Assembly: GCF_000214595.1 (NCBI RefSeq)
Contig: NZ_AFIG01000001.1
Location: 2,202,799-2,266,798, forward strand
Reading direction: 5' to 3'
Length of the DNA stretch: 64,000 bases
Source: Methylophaga thalassica MP
GTDB lineage: Bacteria > Pseudomonadota > Gammaproteobacteria > Nitrosococcales > Methylophagaceae
The notes beneath the pieces were generated by a model, which was given only the letters and a program-made list of their open reading frames with translations, ran no database searches and was not told where the DNA came from. This document shows positions 11,192 to 21,533 of the stretch, in pieces (the stretch's first letter is position 1; the number at the start of each line of letters is the position of its first letter). The translations under genes and the position numbers were made by a program.

Positions 11192-12543
11192 GCTGCAATC
11201 TCCCTGACGGCTTGTTCAAATGAATTGCCACGGTCGGCATAACTGCTGAACATATCAAAGCTGGCACAAGCCGGTGAAAGCAGAACATTGTCACCCTCAC
11301 TGGCGATCGACTGTGCGATTTTTACTGCATCAGCCATGTCGCTTGCTTGAATTTGCTCAACACCAGGCGGAATCACTTTTGCAATCTTATCGGCATCAAC
11401 CCCCATCAACACCACGGCTTTAACCGACTGTTTTAAGGCTGACGTCAGCTCTGAAAAGTCCTGATCTTTACCTACACCACCAGCAATAAGAATAATATTG
11501 CCTGATCCGGCAAGCCCATTAATGGCTGCCACACAGGCACCCACATTGGTTGCTTTAGAATCATTAAACCAACGAATACCATTGAGCTGTCTGACTAATC
11601 GGCAACGGTGTGGCAGGCCTTTATATTCACGTAAAGCCGATAACATGGACGACATGGGTAAGGCCATGGCTGAGCCAAGTGCTAAGGCAGCCAACGCATT
11701 AGCGATATTATGTGAACCGACAATTTTCATTTGCTCAACCGGCAGTAACGGATATTCACCTTCCGCTAACCAGGTTTGCCCGTCAGCTTCCATTAAACCG
11801 AAATCCACCCCATGGGATTGTTTCAAACTGAATCCGATAGTATTTCGGCCAGATTGACGCATGTCATTAACAATGGGGTCATCCTGATTAATGACCATGA
11901 CGCCATCACCATTAAAGATGGTTTGTTTCGCCCGCTGATATGCTTCCAGCGAATCATAACGATCCATATGATCAGGACTGACATTAAGTACCACAGCCGC
12001 AAACGCATTTAAGGAACGTACCGTTTCTAATTGGAAACTTGATAGCTCCAGAATATAAAAATCAGGTGCAGACTCTTCCAGCAGATCTAATGCTGGCGTA
12101 CCTAAATTACCACCGGCACGTACTATTTTTCCCGACACCTGAGCCATCAAAGCAAGTAAGGTGGTGACGGTGCTTTTACCATTGGAACCCGTTATGGCTA
12201 CAACAGGCGCATCAGCATAACGGGCAAACAGCTCTATATCACCGACAATCTCAATCCCCGCCTGACGTGCGATTTCAATTTCAGGTAAACGTGGATCAAT
12301 CCCTGGGCTCAGAACAATAAGATCCGCTTTTAATAACCAATCCTGATCCAGCCCACCCGTTTTAATTAATACTTGTGGATACTCATTTTTCACCTCCTGC
12401 ACAGACGGTGGATTCTCACGCGTATCCATGATGGCAATACCCAAAGCTCTGTTGGCTAAAAATCGCGCGCACGAAAGTCCCGTCTGACCCAGACCGATAA
12501 TCAGGCAGTTTTTATGTGAAAGACTATTCATGCCGTATGTCAT
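11188..12543 (-). CDS. murD: UDP-N-acetylmuramoylalanine--D-glutamate ligase
   Basis: Second Mur ligase, adding D-glutamate. Motifs are '[17 protein letters not shown]' near the N-terminus, the ATP loop '[16 protein letters not shown]' and the '[17 protein letters not shown]' block. The open frame extends upstream into mraY, but I place the start at 12543 because that ATG forms an ATGA overlap with the mraY stop, the pattern used throughout this operon; an ATG four codons further in (12531) is the alternative. This gives 451 residues, the normal size. Confidence 0.95.
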   Translation of the reverse strand: MTYGMNSLSHKNCLIIGLGQTGLSCARFLANRALGIAIMDTRENPPSVQEVKNEYPQVLIKTGGLDQDWLLKADLIVLSPGIDPRLPEIEIARQAGIEIVGDIELFARYADAPVVAITGSNGKSTVTTLLALMAQVSGKIVRAGGNLGTPALDLLEESAPDFYILELSSFQLETVRSLNAFAAVVLNVSPDHMDRYDSLEAYQRAKQTIFNGDGVMVINQDDPIVNDMRQSGRNTIGFSLKQSHGVDFGLMEADGQTWLAEGEYPLLPVEQMKIVGSHNIANALAALALGSAMALPMSSMLSALREYKGLPHRCRLVRQLNGIRWFNDSKATNVGACVAAINGLAGSGNIILIAGGVGKDQDFSELTSALKQSVKAVVLMGVDADKIAKVIPPGVEQIQASDMADAVKIAQSIASEGDNVLLSPACASFDMFSSYADRGNSFEQAVREIAA

Positions 12544-13622
12544 CGTATTTTCAACGTCGCTAAACCAATCAACACCAGGAACACAGTGACAATCCAAAAC
12601 CGCACAATAATGCGAGGTTCCGGCCAGCCTTTCAGTTCATAGTGATGATGAATCGGTGCCATAAGAAAAACGCGTTTACCACGTAATTTGTATGAGCCCA
12701 CTTGAATCATTACTGACAGTGTTTCAATAACAAACACACCGCCCATGATGAGTAAAACCAACTCTTGTCTGACCAATACAGCAACCGTGCCTAATGCCGC
12801 GCCAAGTGCTAAAGCACCGACATCGCCCATAAAAACTTGTGCTGGATAAGTGTTAAACCAGAGAAAACCAAGCCCGGCGCCCACCATTGCCGCACAAAAG
12901 ACAACAAGTTCGCCCGCACTTGGGATAAAAGGAATTTGCAGGTAGGTGGCAAACTCAAAATGGCCCCCGACATAACTAAACAGACCCAGCGCAGCTGCTA
13001 CCATCACTGTCGGCATAATCGCTAGACCATCTAAACCATCAGTTAAATTCACCGCATTACTACTGCCAACGATCACTAAATAAGTCAGCAGCATGTACCA
13101 GCCACCCAGTGGAATAACAATCTCTTTCACAAACGGTACGATGAGTTGCGTTTCAGCCGGCACGGTGGTCGTCATATATAAAAATACGGCAGCACCGCCA
13201 CCAAACACAGACTGCCAGAAGTATTTGTAGCGACTGATTAAACCACGTGGATCCTGACGGACTAATTTGATGTAATCGTCAACAAAACCAATCAATCCAA
13301 AAGCCAGAGTAATAACCAGTACAACCCAGATGTAGCGATTGGATAAATCAGCCCACAGTAAGGTACTCACAGCAATAGCGACCAGAATCAGTGCACCACC
13401 CATCGTAGGTGTACCCTTCTTGCTGAAGTGTGATTCAGGACCATCTTGTCTAACCACCTGACCAATCTGTCTGAAACTCAAGTGGCGAATCATGGTTGGG
13501 CCAATAATCAAGGCAATCCCAAGCGCTGTCATCACCCCGAGAATGGCTCTTAAGGTCAGGTATTGGAAAACACTAAACCCACTGTAGAACTGGCTTAGGT
13601 AATCACTTAATAACAACAGCAT
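12540..13622 (-). CDS. mraY: phospho-MurNAc-pentapeptide transferase MraY
   Basis: Integral membrane enzyme that makes lipid I from UDP-MurNAc-pentapeptide and undecaprenyl phosphate. The 360-residue protein has about ten membrane segments and the magnesium/catalytic motifs 'GFVDDYIKL', '[10 protein letters not shown]' and '[11 protein letters not shown]', followed by the HHHYELKG loop near the C-terminus. Its start ATG directly abuts the murF stop. Confidence 0.98.
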   Translation of the reverse strand: MLLLLSDYLSQFYSGFSVFQYLTLRAILGVMTALGIALIIGPTMIRHLSFRQIGQVVRQDGPESHFSKKGTPTMGGALILVAIAVSTLLWADLSNRYIWVVLVITLAFGLIGFVDDYIKLVRQDPRGLISRYKYFWQSVFGGGAAVFLYMTTTVPAETQLIVPFVKEIVIPLGGWYMLLTYLVIVGSSNAVNLTDGLDGLAIMPTVMVAAALGLFSYVGGHFEFATYLQIPFIPSAGELVVFCAAMVGAGLGFLWFNTYPAQVFMGDVGALALGAALGTVAVLVRQELVLLIMGGVFVIETLSVMIQVGSYKLRGKRVFLMAPIHHHYELKGWPEPRIIVRFWIVTVFLVLIGLATLKIR

Positions 13623-14974
13623 TACTGTGCCTCCGCTACCAGCGCATCGGCCAGTTTGTCGAGTTGCATAAAGCGTGATCCTTTAATCAAACAAGTCACA
13701 TCTGCAGTTAGTGTGTTTTGCAAAAGCTGTTGCAATGTTTGTACATCCTCAAAATGAATAGCGTTATCACCAAACGCGGCTGCCGACAGTTGGCTTTTTT
13801 CTCCGACCGTAAATAATGTCGTCACACCAGCAGATTTCGCTTGTAATCCCATGGTTTGATGGATGGCATCAGCCTCATCACCCAACTCACCAAAATCACC
13901 GAGTACCAGCCAACGCGGCTCTTGAAATCCAGCTAAGGTTTCTAAGGCCCGGAGATATGAGCCGGGATTAGCATTGTAGGTATCATCAATTAAACGGCTC
14001 TCTGACAGGCCTTTGCGCATTTGTAGTCGATGGGGCACTGCTTGTATTTTGTTCAGTCCACGCACCATGGCATCAACCGGAATATCAAGGGCAACGCTCA
14101 CAGCGATGGCTGCCAATGCATTGCTGACGTTATGCAATCCCGGCAGAGGTAAAGTCATGTGATGGTTAACACCGTCGATATGCACCAAAAAATGACTAGA
14201 AGCGGGTTCTGGCTGAATATATTCAGCATAAATATCAGCATTATTTTGCAAAGCAAATCGAATAGTTTTTCTATCAGCAATTAGAGGTTGCCAGATGGAG
14301 TCATAAGGCATATCAGCATTCACTACTGCTACACCGCTTTGCTTCAAGCCTTCATAGATACTGCCTTTTTCTCTGGCAATACCTTCTTCACTGCCTAATC
14401 CTTCCAAATGTGCTGCAGCAATATTATTGATAACTGACACATCAGGTGACACGATGCTCATCAGATAAGCTATTTCACCAGGATGATTGGTGCCCATCTC
14501 GATCACAGCATAATCATCATTTTTGTCGATTCGACAAACGGTTAACGGTACACCCAGATCATTATTCAAATTACCCTGTGTTGCCGATACCGTGCCCACA
14601 TCTGCCAAAATAGCTTTAACCATTTCTTTCAAACTGGTTTTGCCATTACTGCCTGTGATAGCAACCACTTTTGCTTTGCATTCAGCTAGCCATGCTCGTG
14701 CTATCTGCCCAAATGCGACACGCACATCATCGACCTTGATCTGTGGTAATTCATCATCCTGATATTCACTGACTAATGCTGCAACAGCGCCACTTTCTCT
14801 GGCTTTAGCAATATATTCGTGACCATCAACATGTTCACCTTTAAAGGCAATAAACAAATCACCCGGCGTTACCTTGCGAGAATCAATCACCGCACCGGTG
14901 ACGGTAACATCAACGATAGGCATATCGGCTGAGACGATTTCAGCAATCTGTTTAAGTGGCAGTTGCAGTCCCAT
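13622..14974 (-). CDS. murF: UDP-MurNAc-tripeptide--D-Ala-D-Ala ligase
   Basis: Last Mur ligase, attaching the D-Ala-D-Ala made by DdlB. The 450-residue protein has the Mur ATP loop '[17 protein letters not shown]', the '[12 protein letters not shown]' block, and '[16 protein letters not shown]' in the central domain. Adjacent to murE and mraY with start/stop contact, so expression is coupled. Confidence 0.97.
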   Translation of the reverse strand: MGLQLPLKQIAEIVSADMPIVDVTVTGAVIDSRKVTPGDLFIAFKGEHVDGHEYIAKARESGAVAALVSEYQDDELPQIKVDDVRVAFGQIARAWLAECKAKVVAITGSNGKTSLKEMVKAILADVGTVSATQGNLNNDLGVPLTVCRIDKNDDYAVIEMGTNHPGEIAYLMSIVSPDVSVINNIAAAHLEGLGSEEGIAREKGSIYEGLKQSGVAVVNADMPYDSIWQPLIADRKTIRFALQNNADIYAEYIQPEPASSHFLVHIDGVNHHMTLPLPGLHNVSNALAAIAVSVALDIPVDAMVRGLNKIQAVPHRLQMRKGLSESRLIDDTYNANPGSYLRALETLAGFQEPRWLVLGDFGELGDEADAIHQTMGLQAKSAGVTTLFTVGEKSQLSAAAFGDNAIHFEDVQTLQQLLQNTLTADVTCLIKGSRFMQLDKLADALVAEAQ

Positions 14975-16518
14975 TAATGTCCTCCCACCACGTTTTTAAT
15001 GCCATTTGCCTGAGCGTCAAATACAGCTGTCACTACCGCCGCGTCACTGAATGGATAACGCACATGATTGATTTCCTGATAGGACTCATGGCCTTTACCC
15101 GCCACTAAGACAATATCTTTTGCCTCGGCATGATTTATCGCATAAGTAATCGCTAATTTACGATCAAGTTCGACACGAATTTTTTGAGGCTCATCACAGC
15201 CAGCCAGAATGTCTTCGATAATGAGCAAATGATCTTCTGTACGGGGATTATCATCTGTGACGATGACCTGATCAGCCTCACGTTCAGCGACTTTACCCAT
15301 AAGTGGGCGCTTACCTCTATCGCGGTCACCACCACAGCCAAACACACACCAAAGCTGACCCGCATCAGGCAAATGTACCTGCAATGTTCTTAATGCCTGA
15401 TGTAAAGCATCTGGCGTGTGGGCATAGTCAATGACAACGGTGGGCTGACCTGCCTGAGTATAGGTTTGCATACGACCACTTACCGCCTGACACTGATTAA
15501 TCGCATCACGACATTGTTCTGTATTCAGTCCCAGTGCAGTTAATACCCCGATTGCCGCCAGAATATTATCGACATTAAACTCACCTAAAACGGGTAACTT
15601 GACCGCTACAGACTTGTCATTGACCCGGGCATCAAACGCCACACCGTCACGTTTGTATGAAATGTGTTCAGCACGAATATTGACCTGGCTTTCAGCATCA
15701 CCGTAAGTTAACAACGTAACGTTTTTTCTGAGTTTTGAGATGACATCGGTACCAAAAGCATCATCCGCATTAATAACAGCATATTGCACACTATCCATGT
15801 CGAATAAGCGTTTTTTTGCCGCGGCATAATTAGCCATAGTCTTATGGTAATCAAGATGATCACGACTGAGGTTGGTCAGTACAGCAATATCAATTTCGAC
15901 ACTGTTTAAACGGCCTTGTGCAAGCGCATGTGATGAGGCTTCCAATGCTACATAGTCACAGCCTTCACGTTGGAATCTTGCCAGTAGTTTTTGCATGGTG
16001 ACCGGATCAGGCGTAGTCATACCAGTCATTTCCAGATCACATAGACGCCCCGCTCCCATAGTGCCGATAACACCGCAAGGTTTATTCATCGATTCGAGTG
16101 CCTGAGCAATAAACTGACTTACGGATGTTTTACCATTGGTGCCGGTTACGGCAATCACTGTCATATCTGCCGACGGATGACCATAAAAACGGGCTGCAAT
16201 GAACCCAGCTTTTTCAGCTAGATTGTCGACAGAGTAAGCAATCACCACGGCTGCATTGAGCATCTCCAGCTCAGTCTCAGTGAGAGGTTGCAGCTCATCA
16301 ATCAATACCGCAAAAATATCTTTTTCCAGAGCCTGTCGAAGATGCTTTTCTCTGTCGACCGTATTTTTAGCCAGGGCTAAAAATAAACCACCCGCAGCAA
16401 CTCTTCGGCTGTCCATACTGATGTCCGTCAAAGAACATTCTTGTAGGGCCGATTTGTCGACGACAACATCACTAAGTAATGCCATCAATGATTGAGGTTT
16501 TACGATTGAAGTCATCAT
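14974..16518 (-). CDS. murE: UDP-MurNAc-Ala-Glu--meso-diaminopimelate ligase
   Basis: Third Mur ligase. The ATP loop is 'VIAVTGTNGKTSVSQFIA' and the C-terminal domain carries the DNPR motif (VTDDNPRTEDH), the signature of enzymes that add meso-diaminopimelate rather than lysine, so the stem peptide should be of the Gram-negative A1-gamma type. 514 residues. Overlaps ftsI by four bases. Confidence 0.97.
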   Translation of the reverse strand: MMTSIVKPQSLMALLSDVVVDKSALQECSLTDISMDSRRVAAGGLFLALAKNTVDREKHLRQALEKDIFAVLIDELQPLTETELEMLNAAVVIAYSVDNLAEKAGFIAARFYGHPSADMTVIAVTGTNGKTSVSQFIAQALESMNKPCGVIGTMGAGRLCDLEMTGMTTPDPVTMQKLLARFQREGCDYVALEASSHALAQGRLNSVEIDIAVLTNLSRDHLDYHKTMANYAAAKKRLFDMDSVQYAVINADDAFGTDVISKLRKNVTLLTYGDAESQVNIRAEHISYKRDGVAFDARVNDKSVAVKLPVLGEFNVDNILAAIGVLTALGLNTEQCRDAINQCQAVSGRMQTYTQAGQPTVVIDYAHTPDALHQALRTLQVHLPDAGQLWCVFGCGGDRDRGKRPLMGKVAEREADQVIVTDDNPRTEDHLLIIEDILAGCDEPQKIRVELDRKLAITYAINHAEAKDIVLVAGKGHESYQEINHVRYPFSDAAVVTAVFDAQANGIKNVVGGH

Positions 16519-18218
16519 TTGTGAGCCACCTGCATCTGGGTCATCGGTAAATCATCAGGGGGAATATTTAGCAAACGCATTGCCCCAGTCATCACTTCTG
16601 CAAACACAGGCGCAGCAACTGCGCCACCGTAATATTCGCCTTGAGGCTCATCAATCATCACCACCATCGCCAGTCGAGGCGCCGAGGCAGGAATAATGCC
16701 CGCAAAGACAGATTGATAACGTTTATCGGCGTAACCACCGCTAATCGCTTTTTTCGCTGTACCGGTTTTACCAGCCACATGATAATTGGCTACCGCTGCC
16801 CGCGTCGCTGTACCACCTGGCTCAATGACTTTCACCATCATCTGCACCACTTCATGCATGATATCTGCTGAAAATTCTCGACGGCCTTGTGGTACTTTAT
16901 CTGTTTTGATAAACGTCACTGGCTTGAGAATGCCGCCATCAGCTAACACGGTATAGGCTCTAGCGAGCTGCATAGCGCTGGTTGATAGGCCGTAGCCATA
17001 CCCCATAGTGGCGATATCCAGCGTGCGCCATGATTGTGGATCAGGCATGGTCCCCATTGCTTCGCCCGGGAAGTAAGCACCCGTCGCTTCACCTAAACCA
17101 AAACTGGCAAAGTCATGCCATAACTTATCCGGATCGAGTGCCAGGGCTATTTTACTGGCGCCAACATTGCTCGACTTCTGGATAAGCGTCGCTAAATCAA
17201 TTTCGCCATAATCACGAAAATCCCTGATGGGATGACCACTGACTCGGTAATAACCGGGATGTGTATTAATAATCGTTGTGGTATCAAACTGACCGGACTT
17301 GATACCACTGGTAACCGTGAAGGGTTTGACAGTCGACCCAGGTTCGAATAAATCGGTGACGGCACGGTTTCTTAAATCACTCGGTTTTAACCCCGCTCGA
17401 TTATTGGGGTTATAAGATGGCTGATTTGCCATTGCCAATACTTCACCGGTATGCGTATCCAAAATAACTGCCGTACCCGATTTGGCATGGTGTTCGGTAA
17501 CCGCTTTTTTCAGTGCCTGATAGGTTAAATACTGTAATCTCAGATCGATGCTTAACTGAACGTTTTCACCTGATTTTGCAGGATGAATCAGCTCCCCACC
17601 TTCTACATAGTTACCACGGCTGTCACGCACCATACGTTTCAGGCCTGGACGACCAGTTAAAACCGCATCATAAGTCAGCTCAAGACCTTCCTGACCGATA
17701 TCATCAACATTGGTAAATCCGACAATATGAGAAGCAACTTCACCAGCTGGATAATAACGTTTGTATTCACGTTGAAGTGCTACGCCCTGAATACCTATCT
17801 CTTTGACCTTGGCTGACAGCTCAGGTGTAATACGACGTTTCAAATAAACGAATTCACGCGATTGATTCTGTTCAATCTTTTCTCTGATAGTTTGTGTCGA
17901 TAAACCAAGTAACTGCGCCAGTTTAGGTAAACGAGGATCAGTAGCAAGCACATCCTGAGGATTCAACCAAACAGAATGCACAGGTGTACTAATTGCTAAA
18001 GGCTCGCCATGGCGATCCAAAATCATTCCGCGGTGAGCAACAACTGGCACTTGACGAAGATGACGTGCATCACCCTGATGACGAAGAAACTCTGGATTAA
18101 CGACCTGAATATCTGCCAAACGCCAGCATAAACCAGCGACCATCAACACAAACATGATGCGAACAAGATTAAGGCGCCACGCACCCACTGGATGAACTTT
18201 TTGACCACGATACTTCAT
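16515..18218 (-). CDS. ftsI: septal transpeptidase FtsI (PBP3)
   Basis: Class B penicillin-binding protein that cross-links septal peptidoglycan together with FtsW. One membrane anchor lies at about residues 18-34, the non-penicillin-binding pedestal follows, and the transpeptidase motifs are complete: S295-T-V-K298, S349-S-N351 and K484-T-G486. 567 residues is close to the E. coli protein. It overlaps ftsL and murE. The sequence shows no unusual insertions around the active site. Confidence 0.98.
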   Translation of the reverse strand: MKYRGQKVHPVGAWRLNLVRIMFVLMVAGLCWRLADIQVVNPEFLRHQGDARHLRQVPVVAHRGMILDRHGEPLAISTPVHSVWLNPQDVLATDPRLPKLAQLLGLSTQTIREKIEQNQSREFVYLKRRITPELSAKVKEIGIQGVALQREYKRYYPAGEVASHIVGFTNVDDIGQEGLELTYDAVLTGRPGLKRMVRDSRGNYVEGGELIHPAKSGENVQLSIDLRLQYLTYQALKKAVTEHHAKSGTAVILDTHTGEVLAMANQPSYNPNNRAGLKPSDLRNRAVTDLFEPGSTVKPFTVTSGIKSGQFDTTTIINTHPGYYRVSGHPIRDFRDYGEIDLATLIQKSSNVGASKIALALDPDKLWHDFASFGLGEATGAYFPGEAMGTMPDPQSWRTLDIATMGYGYGLSTSAMQLARAYTVLADGGILKPVTFIKTDKVPQGRREFSADIMHEVVQMMVKVIEPGGTATRAAVANYHVAGKTGTAKKAISGGYADKRYQSVFAGIIPASAPRLAMVVMIDEPQGEYYGGAVAAPVFAEVMTGAMRLLNIPPDDLPMTQMQVAHK

Positions 18219-18508
18219 GGTTTAATCACCACAGTCATATCTGATTTAGGTACCACCATACCTAAACGGCTTTTCGCTTCCTGTTCAATCCGGCTTGGAC
18301 TCGCCCAGGTACTCTCTTCCAGTAGCAGGCGTCCCCACTCTTCATTCAGCGCATCACGTTCTTTTTCTAACCGTTGAAGTTGCACAAATTCGTTCCGGCT
18401 CAAATGCTTGGTATAAATCACCGCTACCGCCGACACCAAAACGACAAAAACCATCACAAACAATGGCGTATCAATTTTAATGGTTTCGAGCAGTGCTTTT
18501 ATATTCAT
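18215..18508 (-). CDS. ftsL: cell division protein FtsL
   Basis: Small bitopic divisome protein that forms the FtsQLB complex. The 97 residues contain a short cytoplasmic tip, one membrane segment (about 14-33) and a leucine-heptad coiled coil (about 38-70) rich in K, R and E, then the conserved [15 protein letters not shown] segment. Assignment rests on topology, size and its place between rsmH and ftsI, because FtsL diverges strongly in sequence. Confidence 0.93.
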   Translation of the reverse strand: MNIKALLETIKIDTPLFVMVFVVLVSAVAVIYTKHLSRNEFVQLQRLEKERDALNEEWGRLLLEESTWASPSRIEQEAKSRLGMVVPKSDMTVVIKP

Positions 18509-19443
18509 GCCAACTTCTCCGCAATACGAAGTACAGCACTACGCGCACGAGGATTTAAGCGAGTCTCATCTTCTGAGGCTTTAATCGCTTTACCAATCAC
18601 TTTCAAACGTGGATTTAATTGATCCACGGTAATGGGAAAGTGAGACGGCAAATCATCCCCCCGGGCTTCATCACGGAAGAAACGCTTCACAATTCGATCT
18701 TCAAGAGAATGGAAGCTGATGACAGCTAAACGACCGCCCACCGCGAGCACATCCAAAGCTTGCTCTAATGCGGTTGTGAGTTCTTCCAGCTCATTATTGA
18801 TAAAGATACGAATGGCCTGAAATGTTCTGGTCGCCGGATGCTTGAATTTATCGCGGGAAGGACTCGCTTTGTCGACTAAATCTGCTAACTGTTTAGTCGT
18901 GGTAATAGGGTTTTCGTCCCGGGTTTCCACAATCGCTCTGGCGATACGCTTGCCATAACGTTCTTCACCCAAGGTTTTGATGACATCCGCAATCTCATCC
19001 ATCTCAGCGGTTGCCAGCCACTCAGCTGCACTGATGCCTGCGTCTGGATTCATGCGCATATCCAGTGGACCATCTTTCATAAAGCTGAAACCACGCTCCG
19101 CATCATCCAACTGGGGTGAAGAAACGCCGATATCCATCAGAATACCGTCAACACTTCCCTGCCAGAGACGAGAATGCACGGCCGTGCTGAGTTCTGAAAA
19201 ATTAGCTTGCTCGATAGAGAAACGAGGATCTTCGGCTGCCAGAGCCAAACCGGTTTTAATTGCTTGAGGATCACGATCCAGTCCAAGTAGACGACCGTTA
19301 TCAGACAGCAATGCCAGAATGGCACGGCTATGACCACCACGACCAAATGTCGCGTCAAGATATTTACCATCTGCCTTTACTGACAAGCCCTGTATGGTCT
19401 CGCTTAACAAGACTGGCAGATGTTCCGAGTAGTTCTCAGTCAT
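18505..19443 (-). CDS. rsmH: 16S rRNA m4C1402 methyltransferase
   Basis: SAM-dependent N4-methyltransferase of cytidine 1402 in 16S rRNA (formerly MraW). The SAM motif '[16 protein letters not shown]' lies near residue 30, '[21 protein letters not shown]' is the catalytic family block, and '[18 protein letters not shown]' closes the fold. The partner rsmI, which methylates the ribose of the same nucleotide, is also in this window just upstream of rnpB. 312 residues, four-base overlap with ftsL. Confidence 0.97.
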   Translation of the reverse strand: MTENYSEHLPVLLSETIQGLSVKADGKYLDATFGRGGHSRAILALLSDNGRLLGLDRDPQAIKTGLALAAEDPRFSIEQANFSELSTAVHSRLWQGSVDGILMDIGVSSPQLDDAERGFSFMKDGPLDMRMNPDAGISAAEWLATAEMDEIADVIKTLGEERYGKRIARAIVETRDENPITTTKQLADLVDKASPSRDKFKHPATRTFQAIRIFINNELEELTTALEQALDVLAVGGRLAVISFHSLEDRIVKRFFRDEARGDDLPSHFPITVDQLNPRLKVIGKAIKASEDETRLNPRARSAVLRIAEKLA

Positions 19444-19453
19444 AATTCCGCCT

Positions 19454-19906
19454 TTATATCGACAGGCTTTCTAATTCAGCCGGTAAAATCTCGCCAAAAT
19501 CTTCTTCTAGACATTCATCCATGAGCTCATTCCAAGTTTGCTCATTCCATAATTCAAACTTGTTACCTTGACCAATCATCACCATGCTTTTATCAAGGCC
19601 TGCAAACTCACGTAATTTAGCGGGTAATAAAATACGGCCATTGCCATCCATTTCACATTCAGTGGCATAACCGAGAAGCATTCTTTTTAAACGACGTACT
19701 TGAGGATTCAAACTGGGTAATGCGGAAAGTTTTTCTTCAACAATTTCCCATTCTGGCAATGGGTACAACTGTAAACAATGATCAGAATGATCGATGGTGA
19801 TGACTAATCGGCCTTCACAACAGACGTCAAGATGCTTGCGGAACTTGGCTGGAACAGCCATCCGCCCTTTTGCATCCAGATTGAAAGTTGCCACGCCTCG
19901 AAACAC
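19454..19906 (-). CDS. mraZ: transcriptional regulator MraZ
   Basis: First gene of the dcw operon; a DNA-binding repressor of its own operon built from two SpoVT/AbrB-like repeats, visible as '[14 protein letters not shown]' (about 11-24) and '[14 protein letters not shown]' (about 81-94). 150 residues is the family length. The start is a GTG giving [10 protein letters not shown], matching the family N-terminus; the nearby ATG is in another frame. Its presumed operator, three repeats with a 10-bp period, lies 23-47 bp upstream of the start. Confidence 0.96.
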   Translation of the reverse strand: MFRGVATFNLDAKGRMAVPAKFRKHLDVCCEGRLVITIDHSDHCLQLYPLPEWEIVEEKLSALPSLNPQVRRLKRMLLGYATECEMDGNGRILLPAKLREFAGLDKSMVMIGQGNKFELWNEQTWNELMDECLEEDFGEILPAELESLSI

Positions 19907-19928
19907 TGCTCATCCCCAAAAAATACGA

Positions 19929-19953
19929 TCCACTAAGATCCACTTTCCCCCAC
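19929..19953 (-). promoter_or_regulatory. MraZ operator: three 5-mer direct repeats, 10-bp period
   Basis: On the minus strand, GTGGG (19949-19953), GTGGA (19939-19943) and GTGGA (19929-19933) occur exactly 10 bp apart. MraZ of E. coli and other bacteria is known to bind tandem TGGGN/GTGGG-like repeats with this spacing just downstream of the mra promoter. Here they lie between the -10 box and the mraZ start, the expected place for autorepression. Confidence 0.8.
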
Positions 19954-19961
19954 TTGTCGAC

Positions 19962-19990
19962 ACTATAGGAGGGCAAATGGCCGAAGTCAA
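19962..19990 (-). promoter_or_regulatory. sigma-70 promoter of the dcw operon
   Basis: Minus-strand -35 box TTGACT (19985-19990), a 17-bp spacer and -10 box TATAGT (19962-19967). Transcription should start near 19955, immediately before or in the MraZ repeats. This is the only strong promoter I see for the roughly 17 genes below it. Confidence 0.75.
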
Positions 19991-20147
19991 GCCTGTAAAT
20001 AAACAAAATCCTCTTTTTATGACAATGACTTAGGGCATTTTCACAAAAGTGGGAGAAAAAGCTTGGAGGTGTTTCTGAAGGAGGTCTTTCTTATCAAAAA
20101 ACTGGCATGTGAAGTTAAAGTAAATTCTAGAATACTCATCTAAAAGA

Positions 20148-20201
20148 CAAAAAAATAACTGCCAAGACAGGAAAAATGATGCTGTCTATAGCAGTTATTT
20201 T
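20148..20201 (-). terminator. Rho-independent terminator of rnpB
   Basis: Minus-strand hairpin: AAAATAACTGC pairs with GCAGTTATTTT (11 bp), an inner GACAG/CTGTC pairing extends it, and a run of T follows. It lies about 20 nt past the RNase P RNA 3' end and separates rnpB from the dcw promoter. Confidence 0.8.
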
Positions 20202-20218
20202 GCTTGTTACATATAAGG

Positions 20219-20571
<353 letters not shown>

Positions 20572-20590
20572 GCGCTATTCTACCTAAATG

Positions 20591-21442
20591 CTAGTTTTTC
20601 TGCTGTAATTTCAACGCTAACTGATAGGCTTCGTTTTTACTGCCACCCGTAATGTTAGCTACCATCGCTGCCGCCTTTTTCACGGGAAGCTCAGTAAGCA
20701 GAATTTTTAATAGCCGACTTACCTCTTGCTCATCCGCCGTTGCTTCATTTTGACTACCTTCTATCAACAGTACACACTCACCCCGCTGTTGATTATCATC
20801 TGCTTTAACCCAGTCAATTAAGTCGACTAAAGCTCGCGTTTCGATGGTTTCGTGGAGCTTGGTTAATTCACGTGCCAGACAGGCTTGTCGTTGTTCACCG
20901 AAGATCAAAACCGCATCTTCCAATGCCGCCAGTAAACGCCGTGGACTTTCATAGAAAATCAATGTTCTGGCATCTGACTTCAGCGACTCCATGACTTGTT
21001 TGCGAGCTGATGACTTAGCCGGTAAAAACCCTTCAAAACTAAATCTATCAGAAGCAAGGCCGGAAGCAGATAATGCCGTAATTAATGCACAACATCCGGG
21101 AACAGGCGTAACACGAATGCCTGCATCCCTCACTGTTGTGACCAACCGATAACCCGGATCACTAATCAGTGGTGTACCAGCATCACTGATTAATGCTACC
21201 GACTCTCCCGCAAGCAAACGTTGGCAAAGGGCGTCGCTTCGCTGTTGTTCATTATGCTCATGCAGAGAAATTGTCGACGTCTGGATAGCATAATGCTGCA
21301 ATAGGTACTTGCTGTGCCGGGTATCTTCAGCAGCAATCACATCAACGCTTTTTAATACCTCAATCGCTCTGGCTGAAAAATCAGCTAAATTACCAATGGG
21401 CGTAGCGACAATGAATAATTGACCTGCTTGGCTTTCGTTCAC
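20591..21442 (-). CDS. rsmI: 16S rRNA 2'-O-ribose C1402 methyltransferase
   Basis: SAM-dependent tetrapyrrole-methylase-fold enzyme that methylates the ribose of C1402. The N-terminal 'LFIVATPIGNLADFSARA' and 'AAEDTRHSKYLLQHY' blocks and 'ALISDAGTPLISDPGY' are diagnostic. 283 residues from a GTG start that has an AAGGA Shine-Dalgarno at good distance. Divergent from lpoA, the same pair as yraL/yraM in E. coli. Together with RsmH it completes m4Cm1402. Confidence 0.96.
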   Translation of the reverse strand: MNESQAGQLFIVATPIGNLADFSARAIEVLKSVDVIAAEDTRHSKYLLQHYAIQTSTISLHEHNEQQRSDALCQRLLAGESVALISDAGTPLISDPGYRLVTTVRDAGIRVTPVPGCCALITALSASGLASDRFSFEGFLPAKSSARKQVMESLKSDARTLIFYESPRRLLAALEDAVLIFGEQRQACLARELTKLHETIETRALVDLIDWVKADDNQQRGECVLLIEGSQNEATADEQEVSRLLKILLTELPVKKAAAMVANITGGSKNEAYQLALKLQQKN

Positions 21443-21533
21443 AGTCTTTCCTTAAAATCTTGAATACAGTGTGGTCGTAATATACGCGAACAGGTAAGAT
21501 GATGCCTCCTATGACTAATAATAGAATGACCTT

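Noticed and set aside
12544..12597. N-terminal extension of MurD with MDCHCVPG
   Set aside because: These codons lie inside mraY and are not MurD-like; the ATGA overlap gives a normal start.
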